64,000 bases of DNA from Rhynchopus sp. YZ270_cl-10 (taxonomy: Eukaryota > Euglenozoa > Diplonemea > Diplonemida > Diplonemidae), in contig OZ037913.1 in assembly GCA_964035575.1 (NCBI GenBank), forward strand, positions 992,001 to 1,056,000, in the 5' to 3' direction. Positions 42,983 through 51,063 of this stretch are shown piece by piece. Every line of letters begins with the position of its first letter. Position 1 is the stretch's first letter. The position numbers were made by a program, and so were the translations under genes. The notes beneath the pieces were generated by a model, which had not been told where the DNA came from, searched no databases, and was given only the letters and a program-made list of their open reading frames with translations.

Positions 42983-43182
42983 TCTCCCGTTTCGTAAGCA
43001 CCACCTGATTGTATCCCCCCGGTGGATACTGAGTTTCCCACCTCTTCCACAAAATTTCCGGTTCAGGCTTGGGCTCTGCCCTGTTCACCTATCCGGTACT
43101 AGGAGCAGCGTTGTTGCTTTCTTTTCCTGCGCTGAGTTGATATGCTTAAGTTCAGCGCGTAGATCTGCAACTGCTGAGGTCG
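42983..43182 (-). rRNA. Fragment of LSU (28S-type) rRNA, 5' end
   Basis: On the minus strand the sequence starts CGACCTCAG, as mature eukaryotic 28S rRNA does. It continues through the near-universal GCTGAACTTAAGCATATCA, CAGGAAAAGAAA, GGTGAACAGGGCAGAGCCC and GGAAAT blocks. Matches are clear to about 43040 and fade beyond. The first helix is kept by a changed pair: GCGCTGA/TCAGCGC where most eukaryotes have CCGCT/AGCGG. No 5.8S or other rRNA block is recognisable nearby. The fragment ends in an A run. It could be a retro-copied rRNA fragment, a displaced piece of divergent rDNA, or part of a split rRNA gene. Confidence 0.65.
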
Positions 43183-43598
43183 TTAAGAAAAAGTCACGTC
43201 TCAATTCGATTGGCCGTAAGACAAGTTACCCAGTATCCAGTGCAGTTTTTTACAATGGGATGTCAGTTATCCGATTTGCTTTCCGGACCTATCCGCGGGG
43301 GTAAAAAAATCAGGTGGAATAATAAAAATAATAAAAAAAATCAAAAAGAGGGAGGGTCAAGAGGTTCTTCCCCTACCCCCTCCCTTTTTCCCTCCTCAGT
43401 ATCTCTCTCTTCACAAAAAAAAAATTAGAGTGAGTTGGGGCAAAATGGTTCACAGCTTTTTTCTCCCTATTTTTTTTTACACATTCTCCCTATCACCGGA
43501 CGATTGTCACAATACAGGACGGATAGGAAGCGTTGTAATACTATACAACGTAGTACGTGTACCGTTTTTTTTAAAACCTCTTTTTTTGATCTTTTTAG

Positions 43599-43635
43599 CA
43601 GTGTCTGCGTCCCGGCGTTTGCATTGCCAACTTTT
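43599..43635 (+). repeat. Family D repeat (copy D2)
   Basis: CAGTGTCTGCGTCCCGGCGT then TTGCATTGCCAACTTTTT. Confidence 0.6.
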
Positions 43636-43739
43636 TATTTGTACATTTTTTTACGGTCTACATATTTTTCGTTGTATGGTATTTGCAAAAAAAAATAAGG
43701 GGAAAAAATATCAACATGCCACATCTCTTCGTTTTCTTT

Positions 43740-43774
43740 GATGACCCTAAGCACGAGAGGCTTAGGGTCATCTT
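43740..43774 (+). repeat. Family A GNRA hairpin A12 (perfect stem)
   Basis: GATGACCCTAAGC pairs perfectly with GCTTAGGGTCATC around A-C-GAGA-G; 13 uninterrupted pairs, then TTGTAAACTTTTC. The best-formed copy. Confidence 0.85.
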
Positions 43775-44005
43775 GTAAACTTTTCTTTGTCTTGAGAGGG
43801 AAGGAGAGGAGACATTTCACACCCCTTTTTATTATAGGATGATTGGTGCCTACCTTCGGCCCAGCCATCTTCAAGATTTGATGTTTTTTTGTTATGTTGT
43901 ACATGAATGTGCAGAAGCACAGTTTTATCTTTTTTCTAATTTTTTTGACACATTTTTATGGTGACTTAAAAAAGGAGATTTCTTTGGGCGAGGATGATCT
44001 GCATC

Positions 44006-44091
44006 TATACCTTTGAAATTCATTAGCCTTTAGGGCGACTTTGTGTACAGAACCCGTCCTCGGACAGGGTGATTGTCGAAACTACAAAAAA
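44006..44091 (+). repeat. Family H structured repeat (copy H1)
   Basis: ATACCTTTGAAATTCATTAG, a GCC-TTTA-GGGC hairpin, TTTGTGTACAGAACCCGTCC, TCGGACAGGGTGATTGTCGA, then AACTACAAAAAA. Confidence 0.65.
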
Positions 44092-44269
44092 TGGGTATAA
44101 ACGAGAATGCCCTTGTGGTGATTATGGGGGGTTTTTTTTTAATATTTGCTGTTCAACCCTAACAACCATCAGCTCAGCCGTGGTGTTCAACTCTTTCTTT
44201 CCCTTTTTCTTTTTACCTCCCTCCCCAAACATGTAGAAGTGTTCATCTTGTCAGATTCTTTTGTCTAAA

Positions 44270-44304
44270 GGTGGTTACGCGAGGCTTCAGCTTGGTTCAT
44301 CTTA
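44270..44304 (+). repeat. Family A-like repeat A13 (diverged)
   Basis: GGTGGTTACGCGAGGCTTCA then GCTTGGTTCATCTTAC and a T run. Confidence 0.4.
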
Positions 44305-44330
44305 CATTTTTTTTTTCTACCTCTGATCAA

Positions 44331-44368
44331 TGTGGCTAAGCAACGAGAGGCTGAGGTTCATCTTATAA
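44331..44368 (+). repeat. Family A GNRA hairpin A14
   Basis: GTGGCTAAGCAACGAGAGGC then TGAGGTTCATCTTATAAAC; loop C-GAGA-G. Confidence 0.65.
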
Positions 44369-44602
44369 ACTTTTTTTTTCGTTCTTTTGTTTTTTATCAT
44401 CACTCTTGTGCAGATCCCCCCCAGCAATCCTCTTAAAAGCTTTTGGTTCTGTACAAAAAAATTACAGAACTTTGTTGTGCAACAGAGGTGTCACTTTTTT
44501 GATTGGAAAAAAAAATACTATGAGGGGGAAAATGAAGATCAAAACTCGAAAAACAGCAAAAAAAAAGTCCTTTTTTTTTTTGTATTCCTCACAATATTGG
44601 GC

Positions 44603-44691
44603 TATCTATGAACGGGAGAGATTTTTTTTCACTAGCTCTCACTAAGCTCTCACAGCCTGTTGCGTGTCTCACTACCAGACGATCATAGATG
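44603..44691 (+). repeat. Family G structured repeat (copy G2)
   Basis: Outer stem ATCTATGA / TCATAGAT, then AACGGGAGAGATT, CTCTCAC words, CAGCCTGTTGCGTGTCTCAC. About 20% diverged from G1, with the outer stem re-paired. Confidence 0.65.
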
Positions 44692-44785
44692 GCGCAAATA
44701 TGCAAAAAACATCACAAAAAAACCTCAACCAAAAAAATGTACCTCATTCTACAGGGAAGGTTTCAGTACACAAAACACTGTCACA

Positions 44786-45994
44786 ATGAGCAGCCGTATG
44801 CGTCAGAAGGAGGCAGCGTATACTGTATGTCGATGTTGTTTTTTTTCCGATAATATTTTCCGTTTGTTTCGTTTCTCATCTCTCTTTGGGTGCTCCCCTT
44901 TAAATCATTCAGCTCACTTTAATACAAACACATGGGGTGACAACATCATCCCGAACAGTTGTCTCTGTGTACGAAGGAGACAGCCTATCTTCAAATCCAA
45001 GCGTATTCCAGCGCGATAACGATGGTGGCAAAGCTGTGTGTGTTAGATAACTAATAGGGGTAATTCTTTGCGCAGAATATGGCCCCAAGCTGTGTCTGTG
45101 CTGAGAGGCATCTTTCAACTTGCAAAGTTTTCTTTATTTGCTTTCCAATTTCCACTGCCCGCCATCACACCTTCACCACACCACCACCACAGCAAGACGA
45201 GATAGACAAGGACCAATACTTCAGCAAGAACGCCCTTGGGCAGATTGAGTGCAGACTATGCAGTACGCAGCACAAAAGCGAGGCGAGTTACAAGGCGCAC
45301 GCACAGGTATCCCCTAACACACACCCCCTTACACTTCACCCCCGCAATGTGGTTATTTTTTCTTCTAAATATTGTGTAATATCCACCTGATTTTTACCCC
45401 GCGAACAGGCCCGAAAAGGCCAAACCCACCCATTTTTCCCAGCCTTTACGCACCTTTACGCGCTATACGCGCCTATACGCGGGGTAAAAATCTTGTGTAA
45501 TATTCAATGAGAATTTCCTCCTTTTATAACTTTTTTTTGTCAAAATATCCTCTTTTTTTTCTCAGGGTAAACGGCATAAGGTGAACCTGGAGCGTCGTAA
45601 TGAAGGATCGGCCAAGGCTGCGACACCTATGATTGCGGCGAAGAAGGTTGCTGTTGTCAAATCTCTAAAGCACGGGCGGCCTGGGTACAGGGTCAAGAAA
45701 AAGACCGACCCGAGCACAGGGCGGCGCACACTCACGTTCGAAGTTCACTACCCCGAAATACAAGAGGGCCTGGTGCCACAGTACCGTATCATGTCCGCCT
45801 TCGAGCAGAAGCGTGAGGTCCCCGACGCCAAGTACCAGTACCTCCTCTTCGCAGGCGAGCCCTACGAGACAATTGCATTCAAAATCCCCTCCCACGAGAT
45901 CCAGCAGGACGACACGTTCTTCACCACCTGGGACAGCGACAAACATCTCTTCACATTAGAACTTTGCTTTAAAATCGAACGTCCGCAACAGTGA
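44786..45994 (+). CDS. SF3A2: Splicing factor 3A subunit 2 (SF3A2/Prp11), 3 exons
   Basis: Exons 44786-44824 (39 nt, MSSRMRQKEAAYT), 45193-45306 and 45566-45994 give 193 residues. Exon 2 encodes DKDQYFSKNALGQIECRLC and the C2H2-type zinc finger (CRLC...H...H, completed by GKRHKVN in exon 3). Exon 3 carries HGRPGYRVKKKTDP, DYPEI-like HYPEIQEGLVPQYRIMSAFE, and FAGEPYETIAFKIPS, all near-identical to animal SF3A2. The protein is part of SF3a, needed for 17S U2 snRNP and branch-point recognition. The long Pro-rich tail of metazoan SF3A2 is absent, as in yeast Prp11. Exon 1 is tiny and less certain. Intron 2 holds a small foldback element. Confidence 0.92.
45383..45492. mobile_element. Small foldback element T7 inside SF3A2 intron 2
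   Basis: GATTTTTACCCCGCG at the left pairs with CGCGGGGTAAAAATC at the right. The interior is TTTACGCGC and CTATACGCG words. Flanked by TTGTGTAATAT at 45372-45382 and 45493-45503, an 11-bp direct repeat; six unpaired bases lie between the left duplication and the inverted repeat. A 9-11 bp duplication would suit Mutator-like elements. Confidence 0.65.
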
Positions 45995-46491
45995 CATTCT
46001 CTCTTTTGCACGACAGGCTAGTCAGGGAAAACTACTAGTCCAAACGACTGGTGTTTTTCGACTAGTGGGCACTAGTAGTGCTATTAGTGTGCTAGTGGGC
46101 CATGGTATCGGGGATGGGGGCAGGGGGGTTGCGGTAATAGGGGTGGGGCTGGGGAGGGGGTATGGGAAAGCGATGATTTGATGAATTCATCCAATCTCCC
46201 TCATTCTATTTTTTGTGCTGGTTTGGTACAAAAAAAAACAAAAGCCCACCATTTTTTTTTTCATCTTTATGTTACGATCGTACACCGTTCCAGGCTGGAC
46301 TTTACCGCCCCGGCGGTGATAGGGAGGAGGATTCCCTGCTGATAGTCGACCAGGCAGACAGCCTAGCGTTTTTTCTTTTCTTTGTCCTTCACCACCTCAG
46401 AGACCTCACTCAGCTCAGACCAAATAAAAAAACCTCCCATCATTTTCAGATAAACCCCCTTTGTTTCTCCCCCTCCTCCCTCCCATATACG
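45995..46491. other. Intergenic spacer with ACTAGT-word block
   Basis: 46017-46105 is packed with CTAGT/ACTAG words in both orientations, like one end of a foldback element, but I found no matching second end. A purine-rich then pyrimidine-rich leader follows. Confidence 0.45.
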
Positions 46492-47613
46492 ATGTCAAAT
46501 CCTGAAACCGCACTACGTTTGGAAGCTGTGAGAGAACGGATTCGGGTTGCAAAAGAAAAGAAAGAGGCGGAACGCGCGAGTCTACGCATAGGGGAGGAGG
46601 CTATGCAGCGTTTGAACCAGGAGTTGCAGAAGAAGGACCGCGAGACGAATGACTTGAAGGCCCTGCGGGTCCGTTTGCAGCTGTCCTTTGAGGCGGAGGA
46701 GGAGTACATTGTGAACGTCTTGAGGAAGAAGCTTGATGCGCTGCAGAATGAAAAGGAAGACCTCATGCGACGTGCCGAACGAGAAGAAGAATACATCGCG
46801 AACAACCTCCAAAAGAAGCTGGACAGCATCAAACGCGAGAAGGTTGACATCGAAAACCGCCTTGAGCAAGAGCAGGAACACATCGTCAACAAACTCCAAC
46901 AGGACCTTCTCAAGGTCAGCGAGGAAAAATCCGAGCTACAAGCCATGCTCCACAACTCCCGCGGTGCAGTCCTCAAACAGCTTGGCGAACAAGCCGCCCT
47001 CTGCGGGGGAATGGAATCCGTCGGGAAGGACGCAGAAGTCATCGGCAAGCTTACCACCGAAATCGGCCGCCTTGAAGATGAAAACGACCGTGCAAAAGAC
47101 AGAGTCTCCTCTTATGAAAACGAACGCCGCAAGCTTCACAACAACCTTGAAGCGCTTCGCAAAGAAAGCCAGGAGCGAGAACGGGTACACAAAGGACTCA
47201 AACAGGAATTGGAACGGGTCACTGAAGAGAGAAAAAATTTATTCATTCAAGCAGAACAAGTTCTTGAGAAGGAGATCAACAACAAGCTGCGGAGGAAGAA
47301 GCGTGGTGGGGGCCGTTCCAGCCGCCTGCGCTCCGCATCCGAACTGAGCACCGCCGACTCCCTCAGCAGCTCTATGGGCAGCTCAGCCATCTCCACCCCC
47401 AAGCTCCTCGACCAAATGCTCCCATACCCCATGGGCGTAAGCTACAAACACGACAAGCGCCGCTCCTCCTCCGTCCCCGTCTGCATCTCCCCCTCCGACA
47501 AGAGCAACCGCGCGTCCCCCTACTCCTCCTCCACCTACCTCCCACCAACTACCCCAACCCTATCTTCAGGGTCCCGCGCTGCTCAAGGAACTGCAACTCC
47601 GGAGAAGTGGTGA
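46492..47613 (+). CDS. CCDC6-like coiled-coil protein
   Basis: 373 residues, single exon, ATG 46492 (ATACGATG); the frame is open upstream to 46213 but reads as leader. Residues about 8-270 are coiled coil with the repeated EEEYIVN.LRKKLDALQNEKE unit typical of the CCDC6 family (EEEYIVNVL, EEEYIANNL, EQEHIVNKL: three turns of about 35 residues). A Gly/Arg-rich hinge (RRKKRGGGRSSR) and a Ser/Thr/Pro-rich, probably phosphorylated tail follow, as in CCDC6. Animal CCDC6 is a PP4-binding checkpoint protein; whether that role holds here is unknown. Confidence 0.85.
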   Translation: MSNPETALRLEAVRERIRVAKEKKEAERASLRIGEEAMQRLNQELQKKDRETNDLKALRVRLQLSFEAEEEYIVNVLRKKLDALQNEKEDLMRRAEREEEYIANNLQKKLDSIKREKVDIENRLEQEQEHIVNKLQQDLLKVSEEKSELQAMLHNSRGAVLKQLGEQAALCGGMESVGKDAEVIGKLTTEIGRLEDENDRAKDRVSSYENERRKLHNNLEALRKESQERERVHKGLKQELERVTEERKNLFIQAEQVLEKEINNKLRRKKRGGGRSSRLRSASELSTADSLSSSMGSSAISTPKLLDQMLPYPMGVSYKHDKRRSSSVPVCISPSDKSNRASPYSSSTYLPPTTPTLSSGSRAAQGTATPEKW

Positions 47614-47775
47614 GGAAAAAAGTGAATTTTGCGTGAATTTAGGTTGAATAATATTAGGTTGAAGTTTTGGTAATGCTAAAAAGTGTTCAGTCGAGATGAT
47701 AAGGGGGTTTAGGGAGTGTGAGAAAACAGAACGAAAAAAAATTGTGTTATGTCTTAAGTTTGGGTTGAGAATGAT

Positions 47776-47860
47776 ATATACCTTTGAAATTCAGTTAGCC
47801 TTCGGGCGGGTTTTGTGTACAGAACCCGCGGAGAGGGTGATTGTCGAAACAAAAGAAAAA
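47776..47860 (+). repeat. Family H structured repeat (copy H2)
   Basis: ATACCTTTGAAATTCAGTTA, GCC-TTC-GGGC hairpin, TTTTGTGTACAGAACCCGCG, GAGAGGGTGATTGTCGAAAC and an A-rich tail. Confidence 0.65.
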
Positions 47861-47906
47861 AACTGAAATTGTGCTAAACAAAAAATGAGTGAAATTGCAT
47901 ACATGG

Positions 47907-47998
47907 TAGTCTGGCCGACTCTGCCTATTTTTTATTTTTTTGAAAATCACTCAGAAATTTTAGGATTTTCAAAAGTCTGACAGAGTCGGCCAAGACTA
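47907..47998. mobile_element. Small foldback element T8
   Basis: TAGTCTGGCCGACTCTG pairs with CAGAGTCGGCCAAGACTA (one extra base). Inside, TTTTTGAAAATC pairs with GATTTTCAAAA, so most of the 92 bases form one long hairpin. It could equally be a structured RNA gene; only one copy seen. Confidence 0.6.
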
Positions 47999-48223
47999 TT
48001 ATACGGTGATTTGTCGGACCCTTTTTGGGTACCCCCGCGGACCCTACCCTGAGGATCCGTACAGGCCACTGTGTATGTATGAAAACTGGGCAAAAAAAGA
48101 AAAATCCCTTCAACAGAGAGAACAGCTGGGGTGGGTGGGGGTGGGTTTTATTGCTTTGCAGGTATGCTATATTATGATATTTTTTTTTTGGGGGGAGGGA
48201 GGGGGTCGGAAGGTGTCTTATTA

Positions 48224-48262
48224 GGTGAACAAACATAAGATGCTTTAGGTTCATCTTATAAA
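48224..48262 (+). repeat. Family A-like repeat A15 (rearranged)
   Basis: GGTGAACAAACATAAGATGC then TTTAGGTTCATCTTATAAAC. ATAAGATG can pair with CATCTTAT instead of the usual stem. Confidence 0.45.
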
Positions 48263-48492
48263 CGTTTCTTATATTTTTTTTTTTTCAAGGGATAGATTTT
48301 GATGCACAAGGCACTCTTTGAAAGGTGTGTTGTTGCGCGCTTCTTCCCTTTTTGTTCATTTTTTTTGAGAGTTTTTATTTTATACTTTGGGAGGGTGGTA
48401 GTTTTATTTGGGGGAAGGGGAAATCAGATATAAAAATACGCGGGGAAAATCTCTTTTTTTGAAAATAAAAAGAGATTTCCCCCTCTTTTTCA

Positions 48493-48522
48493 GGTGACCA
48501 AGCATGAGAGGTGGTTCATCTT
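48493..48522 (+). repeat. Family A-like repeat A16 (short)
   Basis: GGTGACCAAGCATGAGAGGT then GGTTCATCTTAC. The right half of the inner stem is lost. Confidence 0.4.
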
Positions 48523-48636
48523 ACCTTTTTTTCTCTTTTTGCTGTGTTGCTCCGGACACAGTGAAATGAATGTGATTATTTTTTTCCTTGCGTGCAAAAA
48601 AAAAAATTGTGTATTCCCAACGTGTGTCTTTTTCAA

Positions 48637-48672
48637 GGTGACTGAAAAACACGAGAGAGCTTAGGTTCATCT
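48637..48672 (+). repeat. Family A-like hairpin A17
   Basis: GGTGACTGAAAAACACGAGA then GAGCTTAGGTTCATCTT; loop word retained, stem weakened. Confidence 0.45.
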
Positions 48673-48758
48673 TTGCAAACTTTTTTTTTCATTTTATTTA
48701 GTTCTGTGATGTTCGTGCTATATCACGTTTGCACCTTCTCGACAAAATTTCCAATTTT

Positions 48759-48793
48759 CAGTGTCTGCGTCCCAAAAAGCGTTGACACTATCA
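48759..48793 (+). repeat. Family D repeat (copy D3)
   Basis: CAGTGTCTGCGTCCCAAAAA then GCGTTGACACTATC. CAGTGTC can pair with GACACT. Confidence 0.55.
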
Positions 48794-48927
48794 AAAAAAC
48801 TCCATTTTTCTCTCTCTTTTGCAGTCTTTTTTGCTCTCTTTTTATGGATTCTGTGAAGAAAAACCCGTGGTTGCTTATGTCCGTAATAGTAGCCTAAAAT
48901 TAAGCAATTGTTTTTTTTTTTTTTTGC

Positions 48928-49443
48928 ATACCCTCATAGTATAAATTATGTTATTGTTACAAATAAATTATTTCGGCGATTTTTATTTTTTTTATAACAT
49001 TTTTGCATTTTGTTACTTTTTTCATTGTTTGGATTTTATTTTTTTGTAACATTTTTGTTACGCCGCAGGCGTAACAAAAATGTTACTGGGGGGGCTAATA
49101 AAGCATACAGCGCGGACACCCATGGTGTAAAAATATAGCTTTTTACACAGAGTCACTCAACGAACCCTTTTTTGCGGAGCAAAAAGGGGAAAATGGCGCC
49201 GCAGGCAAAAAAAAAAATTGAGGTACAGCCTGGATGGTGTGGTCAGCAACCCAGTTCCCTATGGTACTCCCGTGCTTCAACCATGGGCTTTTTATTTTTT
49301 CTTTGTAACATTTGTTACTTTTTGCCCAACTGCAAAAAAACGAATAAAACATTTTATTAAATTGTTACAAAAAAAATGTTACTTTTGGGTCATTTTTTTA
49401 TTAATTTATTTTTGAAAAAACATTATTTTTACTATGAGGGTAT
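48928..49443. mobile_element. Foldback element T9 built from GTTAC words
   Basis: Ends ATACCCTCATAGTA / TACTATGAGGGTAT. GTTAC/GTAAC words run throughout, including the perfect palindrome GTTACGCC-GCA-GGCGTAAC near 49058. A GCGCCGCAGGC word resembles part of the hAT-like core. No clear target-site duplication. 516 bases, no coding capacity. Confidence 0.7.
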
Positions 49444-49497
49444 TCCCGCATACAAGAGGTCGTCTGCACCTTGTCTGTTTCATTATATTTTTTTTTC

Positions 49498-49550
49498 CAG
49501 TACCTGCGTCCGCCGATGAACGGTGAGGCGTTTGCACTTTCAACTTCTCT
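49498..49550 (+). repeat. Family D repeat (copy D4)
   Basis: CAGTACCTGCGTCCGCCGAT then GAGGCGTTTGCACTTTCAAC and a T-rich tail. Confidence 0.55.
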
Positions 49551-49840
49551 TTTTTTTCCCGTTCTGAAACTGTTGAAATAAGTCATCCTTACTACATGTG
49601 CAGAATAGACCCTGCCTTTTTCTTATGGAACCTGGAGTGAGTGACAATGAAAAATACAAAAAAAAAAAAAAAAAATGGACGTATTTTTCACGCAAACATA
49701 CTAAACATGGGGAAGCAGGGATAGCACAAAAAAGGACGGCACATATTAGCAACGCACACACATTTTTTTTATAGGGGAAACTTTGGGTTGAGCACAACCC
49801 TGCGTCTACACCTTGTGCAGTACGTGGAGCTTTTCCTGGT

Positions 49841-49890
49841 ATTTGAAAACTTGGTTGTATTAGTGTAGCCACCCTAGAGTGTGCTCCACT
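49841..49890 (-). repeat. Family F repeat (copy F5, inverted)
   Basis: On the minus strand: GTGGAGCACACTCTAGGGTG, GCTACACTAATACAACCAAG, TTTTCAAA. Nearly identical to F6 apart from the inner stem. Confidence 0.65.
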
Positions 49891-50348
49891 ATGGTATTTA
49901 CGATACACATCCTTACCCAGTTGGTGTACAGTGATTGTCGATATAAGAAAAAAACGCAAAAACGCAAAAAAAAACACACACATTCTCCCACTCCCATTCG
50001 CACTGCAGCTCTTGCCGTTAATTTATGCGATACACTTTGGTGGGTTTCCTGCCTGGGAAAAAAGGGGTAATTAGGAAAATGTCAGACCCTTCTGACTGCA
50101 GAAGCAATGCAAGACGAAGACCTGTGTTTTTTTTTTTTTCCTTCTTTTTTTCATTTTTTCTTTTTTCAAATCAGTTGTGGTTCTCTATGTTTTTTTTTCT
50201 CTCTGGGGGGGGTGAAAAAACCCTCCCCAAACTGCTCCCCAGCATTCCCACAATACGTCACGATTGCACAATAAAGAAACATGGTCAAAAAATACCACAT
50301 TTTTAATCATTTTTGCTTTATTTTTCCACACATTGTCCCATTTTTCAA

Positions 50349-50378
50349 AGTGACTAAGCGATGCTTAGATTCATCTTA
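50349..50378 (+). repeat. Family A-like hairpin A18 (short loop)
   Basis: GTGACTAAGC-GAT-GCTTAGATTCATC. The stem is perfect but the GNRA loop is replaced by a minimal loop. Confidence 0.55.
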
Positions 50379-50499
50379 CAATTTTACAAACCATTTTTTT
50401 TTTTGACACACATCTTTGTGGCCTTTCCTTCCCCCCTGCAAGCTCCCCACCGTCCCTATCCCAGCAAATTTGATGATGAAAAGAAAATACAAAAAAAAA

Positions 50500-50558
50500 C
50501 TTTGTGGACAAAATCCATCCTCGGACGGATTTATTGCCGAAACTATAAAAAAAAAATA
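50500..50558 (+). repeat. Family H structured repeat (copy H3, 3' half)
   Basis: CTTTGTGGACAAAATCCATC, CTCGGACGGATTTATTGCCG, AAACTATAAAAAAAA. Stem AATCC/GGATT replaces AACCC/GGGT of H1 and H2. Confidence 0.6.
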
Positions 50559-50560
50559 TA

Positions 50561-50620
50561 GTGGAGTTCATCCTCGGGTGGCTACACTAATACAACCAAG
50601 TTTCCAAAAAACAAAAAAAC
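50561..50620 (+). repeat. Family F repeat (copy F6)
   Basis: GTGGAGTTCATCCTCGGGTG, GCTACACTAATACAACCAAG, TTTCCAAAAAA. Immediately follows H3. Confidence 0.65.
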
Positions 50621-51063
50621 AAAAGAACCGCCATTCCCCCCCCCTCCCCTGACTATCTACTGCGTCGACTCTCTAGCCCTTCACAGACCATAGTAACGCA
50701 CTAAAAAAAAAAAAAACGCACACAAAAATAAAAGCACCCGCTTCTTTTCCCCCCACTCCCTGCAAAACAAAAATAGCAACTCTCATCGAAAAAAACTGGC
50801 AACACCTTTAGTTGTCTCTAGCCTTTTAACATTTTCCCCCTCCTCCTCCTCCTCCTCTTTCCCTCAAAACACCTCCTTTTTTCTTCTAGGGCCCCTTTTT
50901 TTAATACCCTCTACACCATTAAGAGGGGGCGCCGTGTTGAGAGTAAGGTGAGCGGAGGATGCGATCGTAGGCAGTGGGGCTCTGCGAAAGGCTGGGGTGG
51001 GAGAGGAGGGGAGCAAAGAAGGCGCGACCTTCTTCTGCAGCCTCCTCGACCTCCACCTCCACG

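Larger units (their letters stand above)
39730..44785. other. Five-kb non-coding region rich in structured repeats
   Basis: No credible protein gene. Holds family A copies at 39961, 43740, 44270 and 44331, B4, D2, both G copies and H1, plus an LSU rRNA fragment. Long homopolymer runs are frequent, e.g. near 41140, 42000 and 42490. Confidence 0.6.
47614..51063. other. Large repeat-filled intergenic region
   Basis: 3.4 kb without a credible gene. Holds H2, H3, T8, T9, family A copies at 48224, 48493, 48637 and 50349, D3, D4, and F repeats in both orientations. 50640-51060 is a pyrimidine-rich leader. Confidence 0.6.
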
